Assembly: GCA_010094025.1 (NCBI GenBank)
Contig: ML991773.1
Span: forward strand, 124,001-188,000
Direction: 5' to 3'
DNA from: Viridothelium virens
Taxonomy: Eukaryota; Ascomycota; Dothideomycetes; Trypetheliales; Trypetheliaceae
DNA length: 64,000 bases
In this document: positions 35,167 through 45,811 of the stretch, piece by piece
How positions within the stretch are numbered: the first letter of the stretch is position 1
Layout of the letters: the number at the start of each line of letters is the position of its first letter
Made by a program: the position numbers and the translations under genes
The notes under the pieces: generated by a model
Databases searched by the model: none
What the model was told of the DNA's origin: nothing
What the model saw: the letters and a program-made list of their open reading frames with translations, nothing else

Positions 35167-37107
35167 TTACATCAAGAGACTCAGCTTCCTCGCTGGGCTT
35201 GCCGTACCCGGCGCACCATGACCTTCTCCACTTGCCATTGAACCTTCGAACCCCGAGTCCGCCTGGTCGTTCTCTTCAATATCAATATCAAACCCTTCGT
35301 CTTCAGCCTGGGCGGCCACCACTCTGCTATCCGTCTCACTGGCTTCCATTTCATTCGAGTCGACACTCGAGTTGCCCGTCTGTCCCCACCCCTTCTGCTG
35401 CGCACCCCGACTGTTCCATCTCAGCGTCCTGCCAATCGAGTCAAACCACTCGGTGTCCCTGCTCAAGACGGTTGGGAAAGGATATTGGCTGGCGGCGATG
35501 GTGACATGGTCGCCCTGGCGTAGCTCCACGCGGCCCTTGCCGTCAAAGCTACAGTACGCCGTTGCGCGACTGTGTCGTGGCACCGCAACCTTGAGCGCCA
35601 TGGTATCGTTCAGCAGCATCGGGCGGAAGCTCAGTGTATGCGGACAGATGGGCGTGAGTAGGATGGCGGGGATATCCGGGTGCACCAGCGAGCCACCCGC
35701 CGAAAGCGAATACGCGGTGCTGCCCGTTGGCGTGCTGAAGATGCAGCCATCGGCTTGAACAACAGTGAGCAGGTTGTCATCGCCGTAGAGCTCTAGGTTC
35801 GAGATGTAGCTCGATGGCCCGCGATCGATGACGAGCTCGTTTAGGACTTCGAATTGCTCGCCCTCGACGGTCTCAAGTGTTTTGGGTCCCGCGCTGCGGT
35901 AGACGGTGCAAGTAAAGCGCATGCGGAGGCTGACACGCATACCTGGTTCGCCCATGACGCGATTGAGGTGCTCCTTGAATTGTTCATAGTGAAAGTTAGT
36001 GAGGAAGCCCAGGCTGCCAAGGCTGAAGCTTAGGACCGGGGGGACGATGCGCTGAAAGAGCCAGCTGGTGAATAGCACCGTGCCGTCGCCCCCGAGCGTC
36101 AGGACGAGATCGAATTTCTCGGGGCTCGTCCAGCACATGTCTGGGGTCCAGTAGCGGAGCATGTGCGAGAAGCGGATAGGATTCATAGCCATGAGACCTT
36201 CGGAATCGAACCGTTTAGACTTTTTCAGCTTAGCGTCAACGTAGACATTGACTCCCAAATCGTTGCCATATCGAGGGGTACATAGTAGCCACTCGGCTAA
36301 TTCCCTCGTCAAGGTTACGAGGTGATTATCACGAGCCTTGGTCACGATCATGACATTCTTCACAGCACGCTTAATCGGTCGACGTTGAAGTTGCTTCGAA
36401 ACCTCACGGACGCCGGTGGCTGTCTGCATAAGGCGGGAATGTGATAGCCACTCATCGTCCTTGATCTCTTCAAGCACCTTATCGAGGTTGACGGCATCGT
36501 CGAACCGTTTGTGGAAGAAGCAAGGCGAGGTCAAGGCTGCTAACTTGCTCGAGGCTGGAGATAGACAAGGCGATTGTAATTGGAGTTCGGAGAGTGCGGC
36601 TGACAATCGACGGGGAGCGGTGGGGCGGGATGGATCATCGGGATTCGATAGCAAGCCATTGAGGGCCTGAGCGATCGACATGTTCGAAGATTGTGGAGGC
36701 CTCGATGCCAGTGCCTTCATAATCGTTTGCCGTGGAATCGAATCAACTGAATGGATATTCTTGCGGTGACTTCGGAATGACTTTGTTCGGGGAAGTGTAG
36801 GAAGCTCGGCTAAGGGTCCACTGGACTTGGGCTTCTCCTTCAGCTCTCGGGCCTCACAGTTGACTTCTTGCTCCCCCTGCTCTCGGCCAAGTTGGAGCGG
36901 ATCTATATGTGAGGCATAGTCGCGAAGAAAATGGCTTTCTCCGGCAGTCGTTGAACCCGTATTTTTATCTCTTGTTAGCATCGGTAGCGGCTCGCTGAGA
37001 CCGTCCAGATATTCTGTGTCCCTATTGTAGTGTCCAGGTTGAGTTCCGACAACCAAATCATCGTGGGGTGAAGAGGAGAAAGTTGTCTCCGTCGAAGGAT
37101 GGTCCAT
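35167..37107 (-). CDS. NAD+ kinase (ATP-NAD kinase)
   Basis: A single exon of 646 aa. The C-terminal two thirds carry the NAD kinase fold: KNVMIVTKARD, then LVLTLGGDGTVLFTSWLFQ (GGDGT at about aa 339-343), SLGSLGFLTNF, LNELVIDRGPSSYIS and the conserved DGCIFSTPTGSTAYSLSAGG (about aa 453-472), followed by PHTLSFRPMLL. It phosphorylates NAD to NADP in the cytosol, feeding NADPH supply. The 240-residue N-terminal part is Ser-rich, with several RxxS sites, and likely regulatory. The C-terminal 90 residues are acidic and disordered. The length and extra ends are normal for Utr1-type enzymes of moulds. An open frame around its promoter (37157-37697) does not look coding. Confidence 0.94.
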   Translation of the reverse strand: MDHPSTETTFSSSPHDDLVVGTQPGHYNRDTEYLDGLSEPLPMLTRDKNTGSTTAGESHFLRDYASHIDPLQLGREQGEQEVNCEARELKEKPKSSGPLAELPTLPRTKSFRSHRKNIHSVDSIPRQTIMKALASRPPQSSNMSIAQALNGLLSNPDDPSRPTAPRRLSAALSELQLQSPCLSPASSKLAALTSPCFFHKRFDDAVNLDKVLEEIKDDEWLSHSRLMQTATGVREVSKQLQRRPIKRAVKNVMIVTKARDNHLVTLTRELAEWLLCTPRYGNDLGVNVYVDAKLKKSKRFDSEGLMAMNPIRFSHMLRYWTPDMCWTSPEKFDLVLTLGGDGTVLFTSWLFQRIVPPVLSFSLGSLGFLTNFHYEQFKEHLNRVMGEPGMRVSLRMRFTCTVYRSAGPKTLETVEGEQFEVLNELVIDRGPSSYISNLELYGDDNLLTVVQADGCIFSTPTGSTAYSLSAGGSLVHPDIPAILLTPICPHTLSFRPMLLNDTMALKVAVPRHSRATAYCSFDGKGRVELRQGDHVTIAASQYPFPTVLSRDTEWFDSIGRTLRWNSRGAQQKGWGQTGNSSVDSNEMEASETDSRVVAAQAEDEGFDIDIEENDQADSGFEGSMASGEGHGAPGTASPARKLSLLM

Positions 37108-38350
37108 TATCGATGTCGGTGGAGTTAAGGCGCCCCCGGCTTAGGTAAGGAGTGCGCTATTTTGCCAAGCGCTGACGGGGTCTCGCGCGATTTCCGTGAT
37201 TCGATCCGCAACTCAGCCCCTCGAGTTCCACTGCAGCGGTAATTCCGAGCTGAATGGGGTGGTAGAAGGCACCAGGCCGGTGGAAAATGCAATGAAAACT
37301 GGCACGGAGAAATGATGGATACAATGACGGAGGGATCGAAGCACGATAACGTGGGCCAATGGAAGCGCTAGTAAGTAAAAATGTCCGAAGCAATCATCAA
37401 GGAGTGGCAGTAGCGACAGAACGATAAAGCTATCAATAAATAAAGGAAAAAAAAACACCCAAATCTATGTGACTGTGAAGTTGAAAGACCGAGAAGAGAC
37501 ACCTTCACAAATTCCCATGCGGAGTACTCACGTTGGCTATTAAAGACGACTCGCAATCGAGCTTCATCATCAGCCTGTGGGGCCACAAGGGACAACGAGA
37601 CGAAGCCTGTATGAGTGCACCCGAGATCTTCAATCTCCGAAAACGACAATCTCCACTTGATCGAAGCGGGCTGGAGTAGGCTCGCTCTGTGTATCATGCA
37701 GCTCTCCTGCAGCGACTCGTGCGGCCTTGCACCCGCAAGCGCTCAGGTAACAGTAGCATCATCCGCAAATGAAAACATCCACAAATAAAACGGCAGTAAG
37801 GCTGGCCCTTCAGAATCTACTCCACTGCTTGGAACCGTGCTTTGCACGTGTTTTCAGCCGCGGTAAACCTGCCGCAGCCTGAGTTGGTTTTGCAAGGCTG
37901 CTGGAACTCTCTATGCCTCAGCCTGTCCGAAGCGAAACCCTCCTCTTTCTGACTAAGGCCCTTGATGAAACGAGTCTCGTTCGGGTATTGTCTGTAGCGT
38001 TAGCTTCATACTTCCGTCTCGAATTCCTTTTGGCGAGTTTAATGGGCTATAATTGTGAACACTCCAGGGTATTAAGGTGAACCATTTGCAACGAGGTTTC
38101 GGTCCTACATCATCGTGCATAGTGAGTCCCAAACACGGCGATGGTATTCCTCGATGCGACTCGAGCATCACTACCATGGACAATAGACTATAAGGATTCT
38201 GTATTAATGAGCATGGTATTATTCTAGGCTACAAAAAAAGTCCCTTCCACAACTAAGCCAATATGCTTCCTCGTCACGCCGCTTGGTATCACTGTGATCT
38301 GTGCTAGCCGTGGATAGCCATGGTGCTTCTGATGTTTGAGTGCGAGGCAG
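37108..38350. other. intergenic spacer
   Basis: Promoter of the NAD kinase gene and 3' flank of the CsbD-like gene. No supported gene. Confidence 0.45.
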
Positions 38351-39050
38351 CTAGGCATTGTGTTGCGCATCGGCCTGCTTCTGCAAATCGGCCTCGACGC
38401 CGCGCTGTTGTGTCTTGCCGGTGTCATGCTGAGCTTGGCGCCTCTGTAGCTCTGGTCAGCTTGTTTCTTGTATAGAATGTTTGATGTGTTCCTTACCTCC
38501 TGTTCTTCACGGTCTCCGGTTAAGCCAGCAACAGCCCCACCGATGGTGCCTATGGTTTGTCAAAACTTGGGTCTGTAATATTGTCCAATATGCCAGGCTT
38601 ACCTTTGGCACGATCAGTAACACCACTGCCCAAGTCGCTGAGCTGGCCACGAGCCTCTTGCTCCTTGCCTGCGCGGTTCTGCTCGATGCCTTGCTGCTTG
38701 AGACCTTCAGCGCCTACGAGGTTCCCCAACGTTTCCTTTCCTGAACCGATCGTCTGGTTCCATGAACCTTGGGTCCTATTGGGATCATCGGTCGTGACTG
38801 ATCCGCTGGAGCTGAAATTCACTGGGCCCGCTTTGGCAGTGGCATGAGACAGGTCATTCTCAGCCTCGGCCTTGCTCTTGGTCTGCTCAGCCTTCTCTCT
38901 AGGTAACTGTTAGCCTACATCGTGGCGCCTCAGATACGGATCAGCGTACTTGTCAGCAGTGTTGCCGGTGATGGAGCCGACAGCGCTCTGAACTGCTGAA
39001 GTCGCAGAATCAACGTAGGACTGGAGTGTGGAGGTGTTCTTGTCACCCAT
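38351..39050 (-). CDS. CsbD-like stress protein ('mismatched base pair and cruciform DNA recognition' type)
   Basis: Four exons, 39050-38950, 38898-38603, 38549-38497 and 38443-38351, with introns of 51, 53 and 53 bases, encode about 180 hydrophilic residues. Hallmarks are MGDKNTSTLQSYVDSATSAVQ, TQGSWNQTIGSGKETLGNLVG, EGLKQQGIEQNRAGKEQEARGQLSDLG and the C-terminal HDTGKTQQRG. These are the repeat-like helical units of bacterial CsbD proteins, found in fungi in proteins named after Ustilago Hmp1, which binds cruciform DNA in vitro. Expression of such genes is often stress or conidium associated. Whether DNA is the real ligand is unclear; LEA-like protection is an alternative. No signal peptide or membrane span is seen. 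Confidence 0.87.
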
Positions 39051-40380
39051 GCTGACGGTATTGATGAGAGTGAAGTGAAGAAAGTAGTCAGGTCTTGGTT
39101 CTTGTTACAGCGGATGGTGTATCGAGTTTGAGAAGTGCAGAATTTGAAGAGGGAAGAGGTTGATGATGAGCAGGCAGTCACTGTTTACTTGGTTCGGTGA
39201 GGAGGGGTTTTGCATGCGCGCGTTGGCGGGGCCTACGTCATTCCGCCATGCAATTTGTTGATTCTTGCACATGCAAAATGAAATTCCCTGATCTGCTGAC
39301 TTTCCCTTCGGTACATTCCGTCAAACCCCTGTTTACAGGCAAAGACGTCATCCCTCATGAGACACGCTCAGTACGGCAGGCAAGCGAAATCATTTCCTGC
39401 GGAAGACGGAACACGTACCCACGTGTACATTCATGTGGACGTCAACCTGGCTGCCTATTACCAGTGTAGCTCTGTCGAGTCGTTCAGCTGCCAGTGCATC
39501 TTCGGCTACACGGCTTCATGAAACGCCGCCTCGACGTAGACCTCAGCAGGACAATAACTCGGCGTACGGAGGTAGAGCGACTCGAACCCTTATGCAAGCC
39601 ACCATTCAATGAGTTGAATATCTTCGATCCTGTTTTTCCCGACCACTCATCAAGGCAGAGCACGTGCACGCACAAGTCTTGTAAATTCTTAACGGAACTG
39701 GACATTGCTAGTGGGAGCAGCTCTTGGCCACTTCTCTGCATAACCCATAGAATACTTAACGCGTAGGGAAACATGACTTGTCCTTTACTTTCACTAGCTA
39801 TTGATCCTTTCTATAACTTCTTGTGCTAACGTTGTGAGAAAGACAAATGTTTGAAACTCAAACTATAGGAATTGTCGCATGCATTGTCGACGTCGGTTGG
39901 AGCAGAGCCTCATGCTTCGTGGAATTTAAGTCCTGATTCGAGCACCCAACCAGAACAAAGTTTCTTGATGAGTTCCAATAAACAAGTTTGGGAAGGATTT
40001 GCAATCACGCGGGTGAGAGAAAAATGAAGCCTCTTTTCGCTTGTAGTTACGTCGAACTCGGTCAGATCGAGTCTCGGTTGTTCTATTACCGGCGTGGCAA
40101 TTTATGTTTGTCCCTCGGGTCGCACGACGCCTGTGTGTAGCTTACGACGGGCATCAAATCATGGATAATTGAAAACTTACCTTAACTCGACCTTGGCCAA
40201 ACACTGATAGGAGAGGTTAAGAAGACCGAAAAGACGATATATCAAAGTTTGAGTGAAAAGATCCAAACGCCAGTCCAATACTAAATTCTTACCATGCTTT
40301 CCTTCAAAAGCCCCAAAGGTGAAGAATGAAATGTAACTTACCTTACGTCAAACGCACTGTTCAGGCTGCCGCCGTAATAG
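39051..40380. other. intergenic spacer
   Basis: Upstream of the CsbD-like gene and 3' of the coiled-coil gene. Only short non-conserved frames (for example 39484-39774) are present. Confidence 0.45.
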
Positions 40381-42129
40381 CTAGGAAAGATTCGCAAGCA
40401 TATCAATGAGAGCGCCACCGAGGAGTGCAACTCCAGCGACGGCGTTGCGATCTCCATCAAGGGCCTTCACCTTGTTCTGGAGAGTCACCGTTTCTTCCTC
40501 TAGGCCATCGATTTGATCATTCACGTCAGTGGTGTAATGGCCGAGAAGCTCGCGCTCTCCGCTGAGTTGCTTCTTCGTCAGGTCGAGCTGCTTCTCCAGG
40601 GTGCCAATAATCTTATCAGCGCCATCAAGCTGTCTCTCCAAGAAATGTTTGTCTGCACGAACCGGGTCGAACCCCTGAACACGGCCTACGTGTGCCCGAA
40701 CGAGATTTGTCCGTACGCGGTCAAGCTGTGTGGTCCTGCGCTGGAGTTCGCGCTCAACACACTCGTGCTCACTCCTCTCATGTTGGAGTAGTTCTGCACA
40801 ATGGCGCGATTGGTCGGTTTGGGAGAGGAGCTCATGCTGCAGCTGTTCCCGTTGTTGCCGTGCAGTCGTCAGGGCTCCAGTCAAAGTCACGATCATGCCA
40901 CTGTGGCGCTCAAGTTCGACCTCGAGTTCCTTGATCTTGGCGTCCTTCTCTTGAGTTCCCTGGATGGTCGACTCAAAGCACCGCCGCAGATTGGTGAGGG
41001 CTTCCTTGAGATTGACGCGCTCTGTAGCCAAGAAACGGCACAGCACTTTGGCATTAGTCATCTCCCTCTTCAATTCCGCCTTACCTTCGATAGAGTCCAT
41101 GAGACTGAATCTCAGGTGCTCGATGTTGTACTCAAGCTTGCTTTGCCTCTCCAGCATCTCGTCTAATTGCAATTCCAGCATGTTACGCTCAACCTCGAGG
41201 GTAGTCCTAACATAAGCCTCGGCCTCGAAAAGGCTAACGTCGGTGACGGAAGACTTACGTCGACCTGCCTCCATGTCGGCGACTGACTCTTGTCTGAGCC
41301 TTAGATGATGATTCGCAATTTCGAGCTCAGAGCGCGTGTTCTTGAGACTGTCTTCGCTGATGGCAAGCAGCCGCTTGGTGTTCTGCAGTTCATGCTCCCG
41401 CTCGTCCTTTTCAACATTGAGCTTTTCGATAGCGGCTGTGGCCTTTTTCAGCTCCTTACTGGTCGACACTTGCGGCGCAGGTGGTTCTGATGCTGTCTGG
41501 ACCTCGACTACATTCGCATTGTCCGAGGCCAGTCCATGGAACCTACTACCGTCACACCAGTCAGTAACAATACCAGCGATTTTGCACACTTGCTGAAGGT
41601 GCCATCGAAGGGATTCGTTCTCTAGTGAAAGGTCGCCAATAGTTCGGTCTCTAGAAGTTGCCATTATACGAAGTCCATCATTCTGAGTCTTAAGAGACTT
41701 GATCTCGGACTCGAGCTCTTCGATTTCAGGCTCTGTAACAAGTTGCTTCTCAGCTAGAAGTTCAAATATCTCGGCATCTTTCTCCTCCATTTGCTCGTCC
41801 AGTTCATCGATCTGTTGGTGAAGCATGGCGCTGCGCGCCACTTGATCTTTCAGGGACTGATTTTCTTCTTGCAATTTGCCGATCTCGAAGATCCTTTCGC
41901 GCGCAGATTGGAACCAGAGCTGATGGATTGCGTCTACACGCTGTTGCCCCTCCATTTCATCCAGGGATTTCACGCATGGAAGATGCCTCTCCTGCTCGAA
42001 GCCAGCTTCGGGTTGTCGGCTTGCCTCCAAATGGCCCTCCCATCGCTCTATGCACTCGCGGACGTGATGTTGGGCCACATGGATCGGCGCCGTCGGAGAG
42101 ACAACACTGCCAGTGCGGGTAGAAGACAT
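40381..42129 (-). CDS. long coiled-coil protein of unknown function
   Basis: An intronless frame of 582 aa. From about aa 80 to 210 and aa 230 to 560 it is almost wholly charged heptad-like sequence (for example KLQEENQSLKDQVARS, LDEMLERQSKLEYNIEHLR, EKQLDLTKKQLSGERELLGH). The two coils are separated by a Pro-containing linker. The last 20 residues (VAGVALLGGALIDMLANLS) are hydrophobic and could be a tail anchor. No motor, GRIP or kinase domain is visible. A role as a structural or tethering factor on membranes or the cytoskeleton would fit but is a guess. Confidence 0.75.
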   Translation of the reverse strand: MSSTRTGSVVSPTAPIHVAQHHVRECIERWEGHLEASRQPEAGFEQERHLPCVKSLDEMEGQQRVDAIHQLWFQSARERIFEIGKLQEENQSLKDQVARSAMLHQQIDELDEQMEEKDAEIFELLAEKQLVTEPEIEELESEIKSLKTQNDGLRIMATSRDRTIGDLSLENESLRWHLQQVCKIAGIVTDWCDGSRFHGLASDNANVVEVQTASEPPAPQVSTSKELKKATAAIEKLNVEKDEREHELQNTKRLLAISEDSLKNTRSELEIANHHLRLRQESVADMEAGRRKSSVTDVSLFEAEAYVRTTLEVERNMLELQLDEMLERQSKLEYNIEHLRFSLMDSIEGKAELKREMTNAKVLCRFLATERVNLKEALTNLRRCFESTIQGTQEKDAKIKELEVELERHSGMIVTLTGALTTARQQREQLQHELLSQTDQSRHCAELLQHERSEHECVERELQRRTTQLDRVRTNLVRAHVGRVQGFDPVRADKHFLERQLDGADKIIGTLEKQLDLTKKQLSGERELLGHYTTDVNDQIDGLEEETVTLQNKVKALDGDRNAVAGVALLGGALIDMLANLS

Positions 42130-44303
42130 GGCGGATTATTTGGTGCTGGTGGTGTTTTGGAATTTAATCGCTAGTTTATTGCGGAATTTATGCATAAAAA
42201 TTGTCGCAAGCGCCGAGATGAAACGGAGATCGTAGAATGAGTGATTTGAACATAGTACCATGGCTGATGACGTTGCAATGTATTTGACCAGCATCATGTG
42301 ATTCTTGATTAGATCGAGGTATTATCTTGAGGACAAGAAGGCGGAACAAAGCTGACTTACAATACTCTCCCATATGTCTTTATGGGAGCCCACGTTTTGA
42401 AAGAGGTCATTGTTTATAGCCGCACAGTGCAATTGTCAGATGAGACGACGAAAGAGGTACTTGCCTAATAATGATTAGTCAAAGAAAGGATTTGACCTCG
42501 CGATTCCAGGAAGGTTATCTCGGAACTAGCGATACGAGCAACCAAAAGATGGGTAAGACACTCTCACAAGCTAGATATCATAAGCGTAGGAGCCGCACAG
42601 AGTTATTGAACTCATATGCAGCTCCCAACTCGATGGCGAAATTCAAGTCTCCCGACATACCTGTTCCCAATGGAATTGGATTATTTAGCCAATTCTTTGA
42701 GCAATTTACGCCTCGCGCTCTCCATCAATCTCGAACACCAGAGCTTCTGCTTTTCAAGTAGCTTTCACCCCGAATCAGACCATAACTGCCTAGATATAAG
42801 TTTGGAGGTCTGTGTTTCATTCGAGATGGCGAGATCTACTAAGGCTCGCGCTTCATATGCAGACCTGTAAGGTCGGGATAAAACATCGTCCTGGACTCTA
42901 CTGAGATGGTTTGATCGATCCACGGTAAAAGGAATCGGAATAAGCGTTCAAACGCCAGGAATGCTGGAGGTTGCCTTGCATTACCGACACCTTTGGGATC
43001 TTTCGCTCGACGCGAGCCAGGGCAATCCTGTCGTCGGCCATCGCTTCGAGCCAGCAAATGATAAGCATCAATCGAACATGATCATGATCTCCTATTGATC
43101 AGATCTTGTGAAGATAGCCAAAGTACAGCGTACACTAGGGCATTCCTAGCTAGCATTGAGCAAGAAATCCGAAATCCTCCGGCAGAAGGCTACCATCAAA
43201 GGAGCTTGCTTATTGTCCGCATTGCGAGGCTTGATTGAGGGAAATTGCATGCGAAGCGAGATACGTCGACGGTTCCTCCAGCGCCCCAAAGCTGGCATCG
43301 TTATTGTTAGAGGCTGGGAGCGGTGCGGACCTCGAACACAGGCACGACAGGGCAGCCTGAAATGGTCTAGCGTGAGCCTAACCATAAGTAGGTATTCTAG
43401 CCTACGCTAATCTCAACCTGCATTTTTTTCACTGAGCCATCTTCACTCTTCTACGGATTTAGGTAGCCACCAACAGTTATAGTCCTTCTTCACGTAACCC
43501 AATTGAAACAGGTATTTAGCGTGATCCTTGAGTCGACGGAATTGATGCGGTTCCAAGTCACGTGATATCTTTTACGTGAGCTTTTCTTCTTAAGGTATTT
43601 TCTTATTGAGCACCATTTCCGGAATTCGCTCCACATCTCATCGTCAACAACAAAAGAATTCTACACACACGTCGGTTCTCTTTGCTTTTTCGGTAAAATC
43701 GATTGCTATGTATCGGATTCGGTACTGCTCATTTCATTCCTGTGTGCAGTGCCCGGTAGGGAAATGTTACCGGCCAGCTCAGTCACAAGTAATGCTCCTT
43801 TCCTATTGATTGCTGTTGATTATTGATTGCTTCTCGTTCCACCGGATCATCAATACGGCTATGCCACTGACGGCTGGGTCATTTGATGGCTCCGAATCTC
43901 GCGGTGCGGCATTTCCCTTTCATCGTGTGATCTGAATACTTTCTATGCGTCAATTTCATACCTTTGAGTGATATGCTGAAAGCCTGGACCGATGTGGGGA
44001 GCCGCCATTATCCCACAGACGAAGCTGTTAATAAGACAGCCTTCTGACGTGGCGCCTATTGAGACCCAAATGCGTTACACCTTTATTCTCCTGTTACTAA
44101 GGTTCACAATAAGCCAACTTTAGTATAAGAACCTCTGCAACCGAAGACGGAGTTGTGGTTCCCCATCGGCTAAGTCCTTTCTCAAATAGATTTAATCGGA
44201 ACTGTTTGTCATATAAGCTTTTAAACGAACTACCCCCGAAGCTCACAACGTTCCTTTCCACGAATTCTACATTCATTTAATCTACCATTCAAATTCGAGA
44301 ACC
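42130..44303. other. divergent promoter region before the peptide-precursor gene
   Basis: About 2.2 kb with no supported gene between the coiled-coil gene (minus) and the repeat-peptide gene (plus). Frames at 42471-42761 and 43156-43410 lack any protein-like features. Confidence 0.45.
44211..44217 (+). promoter_or_regulatory. TATA-like element of the peptide-precursor gene
   Basis: ATATAAG lies about 90 bases before the start codon, at a distance normal for a strongly transcribed fungal gene with a short leader. Confidence 0.35.
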
Positions 44304-45014
44304 ATGAAGATTACCGCAGTGATTGCTGCAGCCATCTTGGCTAGCACCGTGACCGCTCTTCCTGCCCCTGAGGCTAACGCCGCCATTGGTACGTTATTCC
44401 ATTCCACTCTTCCTCCCTTGGATACGACCTGCTGCTAATCTTGATTATGAACAGACCAGAAGCGTTCTGCTGAAGCGGACCCTGTCCGCGGATGGCACAA
44501 CGTCGGACAGTCTGCCGGCGAGAAGGCCAAGCGTGCTGCTGAGGCTGAAGCAGACCCTGTTCGTGGCTGGCACAACGTCGGCCAGTCCGCTGGCGAGAAG
44601 GCTAAGCGTGCTGCCGAGGCGGATCCGGTCCGGGGCTGGCACAATATTGGACAGCCCGCTGGTGAGAAGGTCAAGCGTGAGGCAGAGGCAGACCCCGTTC
44701 GCGGCTGGCATAATGTCGGACAGTCGGCTGGGGAGAAAGTCAAACGTGAGGCTGAAGCTGAGCCTGTTCGCGGCTGGCATAATGTCGGACAGTCGGCTGG
44801 GGAGAAAGTCAAACGTGAGGCAGAGGCCGACCCCGTTCGTGGCTGGCACAACGTCGGTCAGTCAGCCGGAGAAAAAGTCAAACGCGAGGCTGAAGCGGAT
44901 CCTATTAATGGCTGGCACAATGTCGGACAATCGGCTGGAGAGAAAGCAAAGCGTGAGGCAGAGGCAGACCCTGTTCGTGGCTGGCACAACGTTGGGCAAT
45001 CCGCCGGCGAATAG
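44304..45014 (+). CDS. secreted KEX2-processed repeat peptide precursor, alpha-pheromone-like
   Basis: Exons 44304-44388 and 44455-45014 (66-base intron) encode about 214 aa. The start MKITAVIAAAILASTVTALP is a signal peptide. A short pro-segment ends DQKR. Eight copies of GWHN(V/I)GQ(S/P)AGE follow, units of 23 residues (one of 25), with Lys-Arg between copies. After each KR stands a run of complete Xaa-Ala or Xaa-Pro dipeptides (SA-EA-DP, AA-EA-EA-DP, EA-EA-DP, EA-EA-EP), substrates of STE13-type dipeptidyl aminopeptidase, then VR (IN in copy 7). Trimming would leave about VRGWHNVGQSAGEKV. This layout is that of alpha-factor-type pheromone precursors; W-x-x-V-G-Q recalls the W...GQ of those pheromones, but cysteines are absent. 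A RiPP-type (dikaritin) precursor is the main alternative; no UstY-like gene adjoins it. Copies 4 and 5 are nearly identical in DNA. Confidence 0.88.
44479..45010 (+). repeat. eight-unit 69-bp coding tandem repeat
   Basis: In-frame units of 69 bases (75 for the first interval) within exon 2 of the peptide precursor. Adjacent units differ mainly at synonymous sites. Units 4 and 5 share a run of over 50 identical bases, indicating recent duplication or gene conversion. Confidence 0.85.
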
Positions 45015-45811
45015 GCTTCTTGGTATGTTGAACCCTCGCTAAACTTCTCGTCGTCAATGTTATGCTTTCGATTCGACCTTCTTACACTCTTCTCGACTGG
45101 ACCATTCTGGATGACAAACTCAGCAGCCGATCATAGATTCAACACATTTATTCATTTATTCATTCAACTTGGATAGACATGTACAGCCCCTCTACACTTT
45201 TGGATACAAGGACGGATGAACGAGAATATCCTTCTGGTTTATATTGGTCTTGATCTTTGGTACATACTACTTTCTTTGGATTATCTACACAACATTCTGG
45301 ATATTAGCTCTTGGTCTGAGGATGCTAGACTTGGAAGAGAGTTAGATGCCAGCTGCGGTAGTGTTTAATGCGCTTCTACGGCCGAGCAGTTTTTCCATCA
45401 CAATCACTATTACTTTCAACTTTTAATCTTCATGTATATACATGTATAATGATCATTGGCTGCGAATTCCTCTTCGACAAGTTTGCTGTAGACTTCTATG
45501 AGGCCCACGGTCTTACTTCACAGTATTGATTGAAATGAACACGTAGACAAGGCACGCGTATCGATGGTCGTCGAAAGATATGTAGAGTCGAAATGGTCGT
45601 CATTGTCCCTAGCTAAATGCCTATCTACATTTTATCTTTACGGGCAAGCCTAACACGCCAGCGCTCGCATGTCCTTCCGAATATCCAACGTCGAAAACAT
45701 AAACATGCACGTAAAGGGTATCCCAAATCATCCGCTCATAAACGCAGGGGAATGAAAACTCTCGGAAAAAAAGAAATCAGATCATCCAACACATCCCACT
45801 TCATTTCCCCC
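45015..45811. other. spacer between convergent genes
   Basis: 3' flanks of the peptide precursor and the SAM/PH gene. AT-rich with TATACATG-type repeats near 45433-45450. No gene supported. Confidence 0.45.

Noticed and set aside
37157-37697. Minus-strand frames upstream of NAD kinase
   Set aside because: Hydrophobic, short and without any conserved motif; more likely promoter and leader DNA.
44386-45042. Long open frames in the other phase and on the minus strand over the peptide array (44386-45042 plus, 44435-44851 minus)
   Set aside because: They arise because a 69-base repeat without stops in one frame tends to be open in others. Only the frame with the signal peptide and KR sites makes biological sense.
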